Assembly: GCA_916613615.1 (NCBI GenBank)
Contig: OU744732.1
Location: 59,905,227-59,969,226 of the forward strand
Origin: Steromphala cineraria
Lineage: Eukaryota; Mollusca; Gastropoda; Trochida; Trochidae
Length of the DNA stretch: 64,000 nucleotides
Direction: 5' to 3'
Shown here: positions 23,875 to 35,819 of the stretch, piece after piece
Layout of the letters: each line of letters starts with the position of its first letter
How positions within the stretch are numbered: the stretch's first letter is position 1
The notes under the pieces: generated by a model
What the model was told of the DNA's origin: nothing
The model's input: the letters and a program-made list of their open reading frames with translations, nothing else
Databases searched by the model: none
Made by a program: the position numbers and the translations under genes

Positions 23875-24755
23875 CATTGTATGACATATTTGTCAATGTG
23901 TATTTGGCATATGTACGAAATATAGACAATGGCAAGTGAATCACAAATACATGGTGTAAACTCATATATGAATAAGGGAATTGAAAGATCTAGAAATATG
24001 TATTTACAAAAAGATAGAGACTTCACCTTCGAACGTAAAGAAACGTTACTACCGAAAAAGCAAGATTGTTTAACCCACTAAGTGTAAGTACAACCTACAA
24101 ATACTTGCACCATATCAAAATGAAGACAACCGAAATTCTTTGGATGACCAACTTCTTCATTTATAGCAGGTTTAGAACCTTATACCATGGTCAAGAAACA
24201 TGGTGCTTGAAAACGGTATAGGGATCTATACCAAATGTCTGTTACAATACAGAAGTTGTTAATCAATAGAACAGTTCATATCTAATTATCTGAAGACAAA
24301 AAGTGACATTTCGTATGCCCTTGGGTGAAATTCAAATAAACCGTGACAGAAAATTTACGAATATTAACCTCATTTAATGGTGTTTATAAGGAATAGATGG
24401 CGCATAGAAACATCGTCATTGAAACTTATTATTACAAGATATCATATACAGTAACATAACATTGAGTAAAAACATTTGTAAGTTCAATGCATAAAATCGA
24501 ATGATTTGTATTCTATGTTCTTATAATTAATCATTCGAAAGTATGTGTCACATTCAACGTTTGAAACTAAAGCCTTTTATAGATAAGAATTATATTTTCT
24601 TTCTGTACTCTACTAGATGGACAATGTAAAGCCATGTATGTTTAAACTCTGATTTATAAAGAATGATGTCTAAAAAATAAATTCAAATATAGCTTACAGC
24701 TCTTCAAAATAATTCATCTTTGAGTGAAAAAGAGTAATATTTCGATACTGTGAAA
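23875..24755. other. AT-rich spacer
   Basis: No feature recognised on either strand. Confidence 0.5.
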
Positions 24756-24759
24756 GTGT

Positions 24760-25225
24760 ACTTACCAGTCTATAGGTGTACAAAATTTGGTAACCATGTC
24801 CCTCTCCTTGACAACATGTTATCCAGAGTTATCCTGTATTAGAACTCCTTACACTAACATTTCCTTTTTTGCTTAGCCCTCTGATGTATGGCGTACTGAT
24901 AAGTATCACACAATCATAATACCGGTATTTCAATCTCACATTCACCAGAATAATCCCTCAAGATCACATCATTCGATTATTTAAAAACAGGGCAAATTAA
25001 GCAAGAATTCACCCTTCATCCCTCTGTGAATACAAGTGTTATTTTCCTGTCGCACGCAACCAAAGGCAAACAATCTTTTCAAGTCGTTATCGCCTCGTTA
25101 CGCAAAACAACAGATGGTAGGATTTCCCTTAAAAAGAAGCATTACGTATTTAATCAGAAAGGAGCGGTTACAACGAGTGGATTGATTGATCGAGCGTTTA
25201 ATTATTGACACCTGCGATTCAGTTT
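24760..25225. repeat. Segmental duplication block, pairs with 11640-12105
   Basis: Collinear with the 11.6-12.1 kb block. The plus-strand 60-aa frame at 25026-25208 falls in the best conserved part, but the partner copy has an in-frame stop after DGRISL, so coding is doubtful. Confidence 0.7.
24766..24845 (-). pseudogene. Exon B, copy 2 (disabled)
   Basis: The minus strand keeps the donor (CTG|GTAAGT) and reads NMLSRRGTWLPNFVHL in the exon B frame, followed by a stop one codon before the donor. A further stop lies upstream. SRRGxWL is shared with copy 1. Probably a decayed exon. Confidence 0.45.
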
Positions 25226-25796
25226 ACCTTATAAATATGCATGTTTAGGGAACCATTGAAATGCCAGTCTAAGCATATTTATTTTGATGTGAAATAGAAT
25301 TTCTGTATAAGTAGAAGTTGCATAATGCCGAGGGAATCATTAACAAAAGATAACTGTAACATCTTCATTTATTGAACAAATACTCAAATATTGAATGACA
25401 CCATCCATTCTTTATGAATTATGTGCTTTACCCTTTTAAATATTATGAATTTTACCTTGTACTTAAGGCAATTAAACATAATAACTCGAAACCTTCCTCA
25501 ACAAAGATGGTTTAATTTAATTAAAGACAAATTGCTTTCCGGTAGTCACCATGAAGTGAAGCTAAATATTTGTTACATCATATGTAAGGATATAGTGTTC
25601 GATAAAGAATAAAATAAGTGGACGCTTATTTCATTGATCAAGTCATCTTTATCCTAATAAGTAGAACGCCTATTACGAATTTCAATGTAACAATCAGAAC
25701 AATAGCTACCTTTTAATATTCTATGTATTTCATCTTTAGAAGTTCATCATTAGTCAATATGTATTGTGATGTCAATGCCGTGTTTCTCTATACAGA

Positions 25797-26040
25797 GCGT
25801 CTACTAATGGGCATGTCACGGTATGTGATGGTTGTAGTCTGATGTCTTGTCAAACTGTCACTTACTCTCTCCTGAAGGGCTTACACATGTTAGGAAGGGG
25901 TGGGAACCATCAATCACAACACCAACCACTACAGTAATAAAAACATCCGCGGGTTTTTCTAATATCTACCAGCTATTTGTGAACGATGAAGGATGATCCT
26001 TGCTGAATGGAAGTGATTTGCAATCCCTGGGTTCAGAGAT
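25797..26040. repeat. Segmental duplication block, pairs with 13925-14170
   Basis: Second member of the pair described at 13925, including the exon A copy and flanks on both sides. The interval 25230-25795 between this and the exon B block holds no recognised feature. Confidence 0.8.
25866..25958 (-). CDS. Candidate exon A, copy 2 (Ig-like half domain)
   Basis: Minus strand, 93 bp with the same acceptor (GATATTAG) and donor (GAGA|GTAAGT) as copy 1. It reads KPADVFITVVVGVVIDG, then SHPFLTCVSPSGE. Against copy 1 there are 8 base changes (4 at third codon positions, 4 at second), no indel and no stop. Exon B2 follows 1.1 kb downstream on the same strand, mirroring A1 and B1. The Ig-fold assignment rests on the IDGS...FLTCxSPSG pattern alone. 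Confidence 0.4.
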
Positions 26041-26049
26041 GTCTTGTAC

Positions 26050-27090
26050 ATGAATGCCAATTTGTAAATGTCATTACCATGTTCATATCATCTGAATGTT
26101 AGTATCATCAAAACGTCTTCTTTTTTTCTAGGGAATAACTATATTTGTTCACACTGGAAAATGAAGTAGTCCTTATATGCAGTATATGCAGAAGTTAGTG
26201 TCATCGTGAACATTGTAGATACACAATTTTTTAACAAATACAAAATACCTTTGCAACCATGTTTATGAGAGTGAAATGTTATGGCCACCTGAGAACAAAG
26301 TCAAAGATACTTAATGACAGTTTTCTGTAAAAGTTTTTCATTTCTAGAGAGCTCGACGACCTTCCTTCTGATTTATCTCTTTCATTTTTGAATTGCATGT
26401 AGCAAAATACAATTTGGTTTCTCGATCGTACCAGGTCATTAGCTAGTTCTATGTTGATATGATATCAATATATAATGAAGTGTCAGTTAGAATATCCTTA
26501 CAAAAGTATATTTAATACTACTTCGTGCCTATCTTTGCTGGATTTAGAGCTTCTTTTTAAATGGTAGATCATCACAACACCACCTCTGATTACATAAGGA
26601 AGAACACGTATGTGAAGAAGAAGAAATGAAGAAATATAATAAGTTTACGTTTTAAACGTTACAAGTATACAAGGCACTAATGCATACAATATAAAACATC
26701 GCCGATCAACATTGGCCTTTTTGACACTTATTTACCAATAATACAAGTAAAGCAGTCCATGGTGCTAAAAATGTATTTTGGATATACACAATATGGATTG
26801 TGTGTTAACATGTAAAATAATAACGACTGTTTCAGAGGACAGTAACACATGTTTTGTTGTAGTCTGCTTTGAATTAAATTGTATATTTCAATTTAAAAAG
26901 TAACATTAATTGAAGAATTGAAAGATTTCAGTTTGTATTTGTCCAAACCGTTATAATCTATACTAAAAAAAGGTTTACTAGCTGTACCAGGTATACAATT
27001 CAATTTACGTTTTCAAACAGTTTAAAAAGTTTGGACAAACGCGTAACATTATTCGTTTCCTAACCAAACTGTTGTTATATTGTGACAACA
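26050..27090. other. AT-rich spacer
   Basis: No gene or repeat recognised. Confidence 0.5.
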
Positions 27091-27092
27091 AC

Positions 27093-27395
27093 AGCTTTCT
27101 TATATAAAGCGTATATATGGCAAAGCATGCTCAAAGCGCCAGGATGATTATTACCTAGGAGGGGTAGTATGTTCGGTGCTGCTGATAAACAAGCACTCCA
27201 CGGGACCGTATTTGTCCTTACTTCCCCCATTGTAAAGATGTGTGAAATGAGTGCAATGTGAATGAAGTGCCTTGCCAAAATACATCAAACAGCATATGAC
27301 CGAGGTCACACATTTTTGGTGTCTTAATCGGGATTCGACATCCGGGCCATTAGCGTGAGAGGCAAGCATGCTTACCACTACACAAATATGCTCCA
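27093..27395 (-). mobile_element. SINE family C, copy 1
   Basis: On the minus strand the head (about 27390-27325) is tRNA-like: TAGTGGTAAGCATG as box A and GTCGAATCCCG as box B. The central part reads CACTTCATTCACATTGCACT and the tail GCGCTTTGAGCATG then TATATACGC. A related copy lies at 38995-39290. The central CTTCATCCACATTGCACT block is of the conserved-central-domain kind found in many animal SINEs. Confidence 0.65.
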
Positions 27396-27399
27396 ATCA

Positions 27400-28030
27400 G
27401 AAATCATGTGAAATTATTTATCCAGCCAGCCAAGGACTGGTCGTTAAAAATGGTACATTTGATTAAAAACACTGTTTTGCAAATGGAAACATTGATTTTC
27501 TTGTTGAGAAGATGACTATACTTACCTGAATAAACGTTCAACTGCCCTTTAAGTTATTGAATTTAGACTTAACACATAAACAGATCTTTTGATATATGCG
27601 GTATTAAATTCATATTCCCTCATTTCCTTTTGAATTGGCATTCCAGACTACCGCTTGGTCTTCAAGGTATCGTCTTTGTCATGTTCAAAGACACATTGCT
27701 TTGTATACATTACGATGAATAAGGCAATGGCGGTTTAATGCTTTGCATTTCTTGTTATGAGGCATTGGAGACTCACTTAATGGAAAATGACCTTCAACAA
27801 TTCATTGTATAGAACATTCGAACTTTAAACAGTATGCGTTTTATACAAAGATGTAAGTTTTCAAACTGTTGGCTTAACCAAGGATATATGTTTCATAGAT
27901 ACGATACATGAAGTAAGCGTGAACATTTTCTGTAGTTCTTCCTTTTAAGGTTTGATTGAGACCATATTTAAAACCATGTGGGATTTTTTTTTTTTACATG
28001 TGTTATATTGATGAACAGAAACTATCGTCC
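27400..28030. other. AT-rich spacer
   Basis: Nothing supported beyond a poly-T run near 27988. Confidence 0.5.
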
Positions 28031-28036
28031 GAAGAA

Positions 28037-28145
28037 GTGTGTCATATGACTCTTACGAAACGAGTGTGATTTTTGTGTATTACCCGAGCGAGTGCGAGAG
28101 TAATACACAAATTTTCACGAGTTTCGTAAACGTTATATGACACAC
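28037..28145. repeat. Foldback element F1
   Basis: Imperfect palindrome: GTGTGTCATATGACTC... pairs with ...CGTTATATGACACAC, arms about 47 bp, loop CCGAGCGAGTGCGAGA. On its right lies ATAATTTCTTTAT, shared with foldback F2 (44720), and TGACGTCAC lies at 28269. A non-autonomous foldback/MITE is likely. Confidence 0.7.
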
Positions 28146-28964
28146 CTCCGAGGGTAATAATTTCTTTATTGCTGCTTGTATTCTTTTCAATCCTCTTATT
28201 GATAACAAGAAAACAGTCTCTTTCCCTTTTGACGGCCGACTACCGTGAAGACACACACACTGGTTTTATGACGTCACAGACTTGAATATACGAGGAATCG
28301 CGCTACAACAATTGATGCTAGACAGAAGTGATATATGCACTTGTGCTCATATTGAAAATATGTCACTATTTATATTTAACTCTATGGGTAATAAATGCAA
28401 CTATAACCTGGAGCTCTCAAGTGTTACAATGGTTGGTGAATGTCAAGAGGATAAGAAATAGTTAAAGCTAGGTAATGTAATCCCTGTCCCGAACATTAAT
28501 GTTCATTTTGGTCTGTAAAAAGTTGTGAGGGTAAAACAATAGATTCCTTTTTAATTTGGATAAAGATATATTTTCAAAAATGGTAATGCCTCGTGGTTGT
28601 CATGAGACAGTAAATGTTAATTTCTAATCGAAACATGCAAAGGTTTCGAATTGAGTATTATTTCAGTTCATTAAATCAAAAAAGAAAAGAACTTATCATA
28701 GTACAGACGTGCATAAACTCATCTAAAAATGTTGTGCAGAGAAGCACGTTGTTTTCGTATATATAATGCGTAAATTGACTTTGATCTATCCTAAAAGGCT
28801 TTTGAATTTTGATTCTCCCTGAGAATTTCATGCACATTCTAGAATAAATCTTCGACACAAACAAGGACCATCAAGAACAGATTCAAAGTAAGGTCACTTC
28901 AAGAACAAACACGACAAGGCATGCAAATGAAAGCTTTTTTTTATCTCCATGAACACAAGACACA

Positions 28965-29095
28965 TTTGCAATCATTTCAAGTCGTTATCACTTTGTCACA
29001 AAAAGCACCAGTTGGTTGGATTATTCTTAAGTAAACACAAATAACATTTTCGTTGATATCAGAAGTTCTCGTTTGATTGATTAAGCATTCTACAT
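28965..29095. repeat. Relic of the 12.0/25.1-kb duplicated block
   Basis: TTTCAAGTCGTTATC, then CACAAAAAGCACCAGTTGG, aligns with TTTCAAGTCGTTATCGCC at 25078 and flanks. Diverged; no coding claim. Confidence 0.5.
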
Positions 29096-29112
29096 TATAA
29101 TCCACATCTTAT

Positions 29113-29698
29113 AAGGGACAGTAGCACGTTTTTAGAATATAATGTATTTTAACTAAATGAAGCAGTAATAAATCAAATATATAATGTAAAGCTCAACCAT
29201 GGGATCCATTTTTCTTACACAAAACTAATTAAAGGGGTTCACACAAAATAAGTTATTTATATTGTAAATACATGTACAATGGTTGACGAGATTATTAGAA
29301 TCGTTTTGGTGTTCAGATGTTAGTATTTTAGTGTGAACAATATGCAGGGAATATCATCATTATGGATACTCTATTTCTAGTTTCACTACGTCAATGCAAA
29401 ATGAATTATGGTGATAATGTTAAAATTCTCATTATAAACAAACCAAATATCCATAATCAGAGAACAAATTATACAAAAATCTCATAAAGTCTGTTGTCGG
29501 CCATTTTTGTGTGAACACCTTTGAATCATTTTGTGTAAGAATAGGAATCTTATAGCTCAACTTTACATTATATATTTGATTTATTACTGCTTTGATGTAA
29601 ATACATTATCATTCAGTTTGAATCATTTATTTTCATTTTCCTAACATCACCTTATATTCCCCTTTAAAATGTGATACTACCCCTTTAAGGGTCATCAA
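29113..29698. mobile_element. MITE M4, two partial copies facing outward
   Basis: 29113-29250 is the right half of the family in minus orientation (GGGACAGTAGCACGTTTTTA). 29395-29698 is a right half in plus orientation ending GTGATACTACCCCTTTAA. The left TIRs are missing in both, so the composite has right ends at both sides, with about 150 bp of other sequence between. Confidence 0.75.
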
Positions 29699-29869
29699 GC
29701 TAAACATCATATTCCTACGTACATGTACGTGCATGAGACATACTGGGAAGATCTCGTTTTCGGCATTTTTACAATGAACTACAAACAACAATAGGTAACT
29801 GCAAACCCCATAATTGGATGTTGAAACTTAACTTTAATCATGCATTGTACTGCCCAAAAAACGTTTTTA

Positions 29870-30505
29870 AGAGTTTATTGTATGACCTCTTTACTTAATC
29901 TGGTAGCAATCACGAGAATTTGATTGAGGTTGATTATCCCTTTGTTGCTTTGCTGTGTGGAAGACGATCCGTCATAACACATAACAAAGAAGAAAGCAAT
30001 AAGCCCAGAATCTCAGAATGTTTTTATCATTTGGTCATTTGAGGCCAATGACTGACGATGACTAATCGTGTGAACACTCAAAAACTAATTTATACAGATA
30101 ATGATCTTGGTGATCCCGAGAATAGAACCCTAAGCCCATAATCGTTATTCCTTCAAGCTGAAGGTCCGTTTCAACGCTTTCATGCATCATGAACCACTGC
30201 TCAAAATCAGTTTTTTAAAACAGCTTGCCTGGCCTCTTTATATAATCTGTTACCGATCACGAGGATTTGATTGTTGCTGTGTTGTTTTGAAGATAATGCA
30301 TGATAACAGATAACAAAGAAGAAAGCAAGGTGCCCTATCTAAGAATTGATTGTCATTTAGTCATTTGGGCCAATGACTGACGATCACTAATCGTGTGAAC
30401 ACTCAAAAACATCTTTATACAGATAATGATCTTAACTATTGTGAAAACAGAGCCCAAATCACATAACCGTTATTACTTCTAGCTGAAGGTCCGTTTCAAC
30501 GCTAT
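29870..30505. repeat. Tandem duplication, 325-347 bp, two copies
   Basis: Copy 1 about 29879-30170 and copy 2 about 30226-30500 share GCCAATGACTGACGAT, ATCGTGTGAACACTCAAAAA and AGCTGAAGGTCCGTTTCAAC. Offset is 347 bp at the left and 325 bp at the right. A third, more diverged relative lies at 44225-44380. Confidence 0.8.
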
Positions 30506-30830
30506 AATATAATTACTCCATTTGTGTTGTAAGTCTGGATATTTTTACAGAAAGAACTGATATCGTTTATCTATTCCCGTAAAGGAACCCATTTAATGAA
30601 GGCATGAACATATAATGCGAATAATCCAAAAACACAGTATATCTGATATACCATTGATACTCCTACGATAATGTCAGTCAATGGATAACTTGTAAGACAG
30701 ATACCATCAAAGGTTTTCATTATCATTAAAAGATGTGTATTCTTAACTTAGAATAAGTGAAATGTATTCACAATTATTCTACCTCATACCCGTTGAAATT
30801 TGTATATCAATAACCTTTTTGCATGATTAT

Positions 30831-31262
30831 CATCCTGCTACATCAGCGTATATGTCTCCGTTAATGCTACAACATATCCCCTGATATCCTCCTATGGTCT
30901 TCTGTCGTATCTCTATATATAACAAGCCAATCAAATAATGCCCTTTCAGCGATAGCGGCAAACTAGTTTCTTGGTTTCTTGCTCACCTCGTGATTCAAAT
31001 TAACCAATAGGAGTGCTATTAGATAGTAAATCTGATTGTCACTGCAGTCTCCCGCTAAGCTCCAAATCACGCGCTCTTAGATATCCACGTGCGACATTCC
31101 TAGACAACAGTGTATGTAGTTCGAAATAATTTGACTGAAAACAGACAGGCTATAAATAGCGCTGAGCAACCACCCGTCAGCGATACGACAGAAGACTATA
31201 GGAGGATATCAGGGGATAGGTTGTAGCATTAGCGGAGACATATACGCTGATGTAGCAGGATG
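30831..31262. mobile_element. 432-bp element with 81-bp terminal inverted repeats
   Basis: Arms 30831-30911 and 31182-31262 are reverse complements with 3 mismatches in 81. They are flanked by a likely 9-bp target duplication, CATGATTAT (30822-30830) and CATGACTAT (31263-31271), a size suggesting a hAT- or Mutator-type transposase. The 270-bp centre is less AT-rich and contains CCAAT (31003) and TATAAATAG (31151) pointing right, and ATTGG (30927) and a TATATATA (30914) pointing left. No ORF. Confidence 0.75.
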
Positions 31263-31274
31263 CATGACTATAGA

Positions 31275-34200
31275 CAACTAGTAAATCGGACAGTAGTTTA
31301 CGATCTAATTTATCACTGTCAAGTTACCTGAGCAAATACTATCATAAGTTATGTAATGACAAGAAGATGAAATAATAATTCAATATACGATTTCAGTTGA
31401 TAAAGGCTTAAGCGACATTGGTCAATTTGAAGAGAATTTCTGAATACAACAAATAGGATGTTAGTGATAACTGAAAGCAAGACCCTTCGAAAACTGGACA
31501 TTCCCTATATACTATATATTTTAAACATGCAATTATCTAATATATTCAAAACAACATAACTAAGAGACATAGAGAAGTATTCTTCTTATTAAAGATGACA
31601 TACAAGAATTACTGAATAAACTAGATATATGTGCGTGTGGTGCACTGTGATGTTCCACGTCTCAACTTTTAATTCTAAAAAATGACCCATATGTACTAAA
31701 TTCATATTGTTTCCATGAAAACCAGGAAAAAGGCACCACTTCTCTTCTAGATCTAACTTAATACCAAATTAGGTAAAAACAATATTTAACCGGTTTTTGA
31801 GCTTTAGCTTGGAAATGGACCTTCTCTCAATGTTCAAATTTGCGTTGCGCGGGACATAATTACACAGGAGGGAAAATGTACCAATATATTTTATGGCCTC
31901 TCTCCCTGATCATTAGTTTCATCAAATGACAAATTACATCCTCATTGATTTCATTAGAGATACTTCTTTTGATGTGTTTCTGGGTCATAAAACATCATTA
32001 CCTGAAGGAAACCTAACCTCTAGTCACTTTGCTGGGATCCTTCAAACTCATTTCATCTTAAGACGTAAACATAAAGTCAATTAATTATTCTAAAATAATG
32101 CTATGGGACCCCGAATGATAAATGTCATGACACTATAGTGTACTTGTTCCTTTTACAATGTGCTTTGTTGGTTTCATGATGTCATTCATTTGTATTTCAA
32201 AACAATTCATTCACAGTTAGTTTCCTTATTAATCACATACGTGTATACCCTACCTTCTTTGTATAATGTCTCTTTAACACAGATAATGGCACAATTTTAC
32301 AACGAGAAACACCCGATATTTATTGTAATTGAAAGTAAAATAAAGTGAGAAATGACATTTTAGATGATTATGTTGTGAATACGAAACCCTTCTATGATAA
32401 AATCATCATTGTCAAACCGCGAAAACCTTTGAATTGTGTGTAGGGAGGGTTCGTTTGGGGAACACTTTAGTTGATAACAACATATATAGAGAACAACATG
32501 GAAATAAGTATTATTTCAAATTAAAAGAATTCGATGTGTGATAATTGTTTTATAAGCAACAATTAAACTGAATTCAACTAAAGTTTAAGAACAGTACTAT
32601 ATTCTAGGAATCCTTCTGTCTGGTAGCAAATGCCTTAGCATATTGATAACAATTGTTAATCTCTATTTACATGATACCGTATTGAAGCATCCAATTATCT
32701 CGATGTATCACAGAAGAATCCGTAATAGGCAAATATAAGATGCGATAGTTCACCAATAACGATACCTGCAGAAGCACGAGTGTGTTTACTCGGTGATAAT
32801 GATCTTCTGAAGACGTGTTTGTTGCAAGGTGCAGGGTTTAAGTCAATAGCGTTATCGATTTATGCTATTTTGGGTGTACTTCAAGAAGAGAAGACTGCTA
32901 GTTAACAATATATTAAATGATTAGCACCTAACCGATGTCATTCATTTGACCTGTGTCGTAGTGATCTCAAATTCCAAAGATGTAAATGTCCTCAAAAGGG
33001 ATCGAACCGAAACGGAAAAAAACTGTTTCTTTATTTTTATCTCATACATGTGTTATTATTTTCGATATCATCACCAATAATTTTGGGACTGTTTCACTTT
33101 GTAATTCTCAACAACATTGAGGTAAATAATTATTGAATCCGAAGTCTCAAATAAACCAATCCAAAGATACTTTCCTTTCATTCATTGATGTAGGCAGGAA
33201 CTGATCTTGGCTTTGAAATGAACCATTTGATATGACACAGTGATAATGGAATAAGGACCTCACATCATTTTTGCCATGGAAAACATAAAATCTAGACAGT
33301 ACAAATAACATATTTGACATTTCGTCAGCTCGGTCTGTTGTTCCAAAATGTTCCAAAATGTTCCAAAATCCAGCATTTATGAAGGTCTTTAAAGATAAAC
33401 AAACTATAAGACAGGATGCTAACAGTTAACAGCTTTTGTAGTTACGTTCATATTCATGTAAGTGCTTACTTAAAAGCATTTTTATTTACATAAAGTTATT
33501 ATTACAAAGGTATTAACAAAACTGATTGATGAAATGTAGATTACCTTTTTGATAGATGGTAAAGGAATGTTTTTAGTGAAATACCTCTTGTTAAGTACCA
33601 TAATTTGCCCTTTGAGTTTAACAATAATGCCATTTGTATATGACAAAAAAAACCATAACATTAGGAACATGTGCATTGGCATTGGGATCCATGTTTATAT
33701 AGCTACCATTAACCATCAACATATGAAAACATTTACTGTATCAATTTGTCAATCGTAATTCTACTTTTCTGCTACATACTTTACAATTAAAACAATCAAC
33801 TTCATTTTTCAACCTAAACAGTCAGGCGATTTAATTGGAGGACTTTATCCTTGTGAGAACATAAATCTCACATGTTCTTTTCTACTGACAGATGATTTCA
33901 AAATGTCAGCAGTCATTAAGAAGGCAAAACTAATATTCTTTGTAACCCTGTGTCCCGTATTATTGATTTATGAACGGGGTAAATTAGGCTTGAAAAGATC
34001 GTAATGATATAACTGATACAGATGATACACTGATACAAATAAATTTTCATAGTAACATTATCAATTAGTCGTATCTGTCTCATTCGCAGTTCGCATTCAA
34101 TTCCAAAATCAGTGATAAAATCATAACAATGATCAATATTAATTTAACCAATGTTACTACAGATAATTTGTTATATAAATACAGTAGGAGTGATAATTAG

Positions 34201-34320
34201 TTACAGATAGCCTTACACAATCTTGGTAAATAATGTGCTATCAAGGGAAAAGGACATTTATCACAGTTGCACAAGGGTCAATAATCAATAATCACACTGT
34301 ACGATAGTGAACAGTCGCCA
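31275..34320. other. 3-kb AT-rich spacer
   Basis: No gene, MITE or SINE recognised. Small frames at 32160, 33147, 33482 and 33549 overlap one another and match nothing. A 10-bp repeat TTCCAAAATG occurs three times at 33341-33370. Confidence 0.5.
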
Positions 34321-34324
34321 ATCA

Positions 34325-34835
34325 TCATCATACGGGATAGCTCAGTCGGCAAGAGCGCCAGTCTCACATTGCTGAGGTCCGGGGTTCGAATACCATCCAG
34401 GCCAAGGTGTAAAAACCTAGAGTTCACCACTGTTAGAACTCAATAAGTGTCACCCTGGAGCCCTAGTGTGTAGTGCAACAAAAACTGCGCACTTAAAACA
34501 TCCCACGAATTCATGTCAGTGGTTGAATGGTGGAAATATAAACACGTGTATACGCCGAGCTGTCGGTTATCAGCGTTCAGCAGTGTTGGACAAACTGCTG
34601 TGACTATGTGTCTCAGTTCAGCCAGCTGTGAATGGGTACCCTGTGAGGCATAGAATGGTCCCTAACCTGCGCGCCACATATGGATGCCGGTTGAATACTC
34701 CCCAGGGAGTTGAATTGGAAAAAATTATCGGACGGTGAAAGACCAGGGAAAAAATGTAAGCGCCTTGAGCAACCTTTACGAGTGGTTCGATATGCGCGCT
34801 ATATAAATATCCATATATAACAGCGCTGTTGCAAA
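34325..34835 (+). mobile_element. SINE-like family B, copy 2
   Basis: tRNA-like head 34330-34405: GGGATAGCTCAGTCGG as box A and GGTTCGAATACC as box B. The body matches the minus strand of 7665-8151 throughout, ending GCGCTATATAAAT at 34798-34810. A short inverted piece of SINE tail (TGCTCAAAGCGC at 34840-34851) follows. The minus-strand frame at 34618-34965 is a by-product. Confidence 0.75.
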
Positions 34836-35097
34836 CCATGCTCAAAGCGCACAAATGCAGTATTGTTTGGTTGTTACTTAATATATATATTGAGAATGAA
34901 ACAGTACCACAAGCCTTTGTTGACGGGTTTCTAGTGGAATTGCGCCAACTAAACTGTCTGTCCAAATATTAAACCATGTGGATTGAATGAAATCATTTCA
35001 AATTGTAATGCATTACGCATACAGTGCTAATGTTCATCTGATCACGATTCAGCGATTTAACATTAGTGCTACGCATCTGACCCTCTTGGAAACGGCT

Positions 35098-35275
35098 CTT
35101 GGTAGTTTACATTTATGTTCAATAAATAAGAAGACCCAATTACGTTCTTGAGTAGCTAATTCCTATTATCTATAACTAATGACTAATTCGTGACTCCGGA
35201 CTATCTGGTAGACTGATGGACTGCAATAAACAAACTTCAAAGACTGGTAGGTCTAGCTTATAGGTTATTTACATT
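35098..35275. repeat. Dispersed block E, copy 1
   Basis: AATTACGTTCTTGAGTAGC, then CCTATTATCTATAACTAATG, recurs in diverged form at 37567, 42045, 46590, 48140 and 48470. Copies often have a TATAAATA-like start. The block lies outside any recognised transposon and may be part of the larger segmental duplication. Confidence 0.55.
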
Positions 35276-35744
35276 ACCGATCAATTGTATGGCTACTATA
35301 AACTTGATGTAATAATGTTTTGGAGAATTGTTCAAAGGCTTGATCACTGTATCTTTGACAGTTATGTCGTGAATTTTAACATTGTATGACCAAGATGATT
35401 GATAAGAATGCCGAATCTCAAAATAGCCCATATCTTAAATTTATTGTCCTCGACGTAGTTCATCTTGGTTTATCCATGTTGGTAAATGTTTTTTAAATAA
35501 GATACTTGTAGTTTATACCAATGGCTAGGAGGAAACTGTTGTATGACATGTATCGCATTCAAGGGGTGGAAATATTGATAATATCATAACCAGGAATTCC
35601 ATGTAAGTTACTAGAAATATTGGCTTCAATGTGTAATAATTGATAAGGAAATAGTTACCTTGCAGGAGATTACTGACACATGTTACAGAATATATATTGA
35701 TTCGGAGGTAATTGATTAAGAAAATAAGTTCGTTTGAATTATTA

Positions 35745-35815
35745 TTATTTGTATATGACTATTTATAAAGCGCACATACCAATCTACTCGTGGTTGCTCA
35801 AGGCGCTCCTGCTCT
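35745..35815 (-). mobile_element. SINE family B tail fragment
   Basis: The plus strand reads TTTATAAAGCGCACATACC, then CTACTCGTGGTTGCTCAAGG, which matches the reverse complement of the family B tail near 34770-34810. The rest of the element is missing. Confidence 0.6.
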
Positions 35816-35819
35816 TTAT

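Noticed and set aside
25026..25208. 60-codon plus frame in a duplicated block
   Set aside because: The paired copy at 11.9-12.1 kb has an in-frame stop, so coding on this strand is not supported.
31151..31262. Heat-shock gene promoter and first exon
   Set aside because: TATA and CCAAT are present but no convincing heat-shock elements and no coding frame follow; kept only as an inverted-repeat element with promoter-like motifs.
34330..34405. Possible tRNA gene (good box A and box B)
   Set aside because: It is the head of a roughly 500-bp element with a second copy at 7.7-8.15 kb, and the cloverleaf is not complete; a SINE head.
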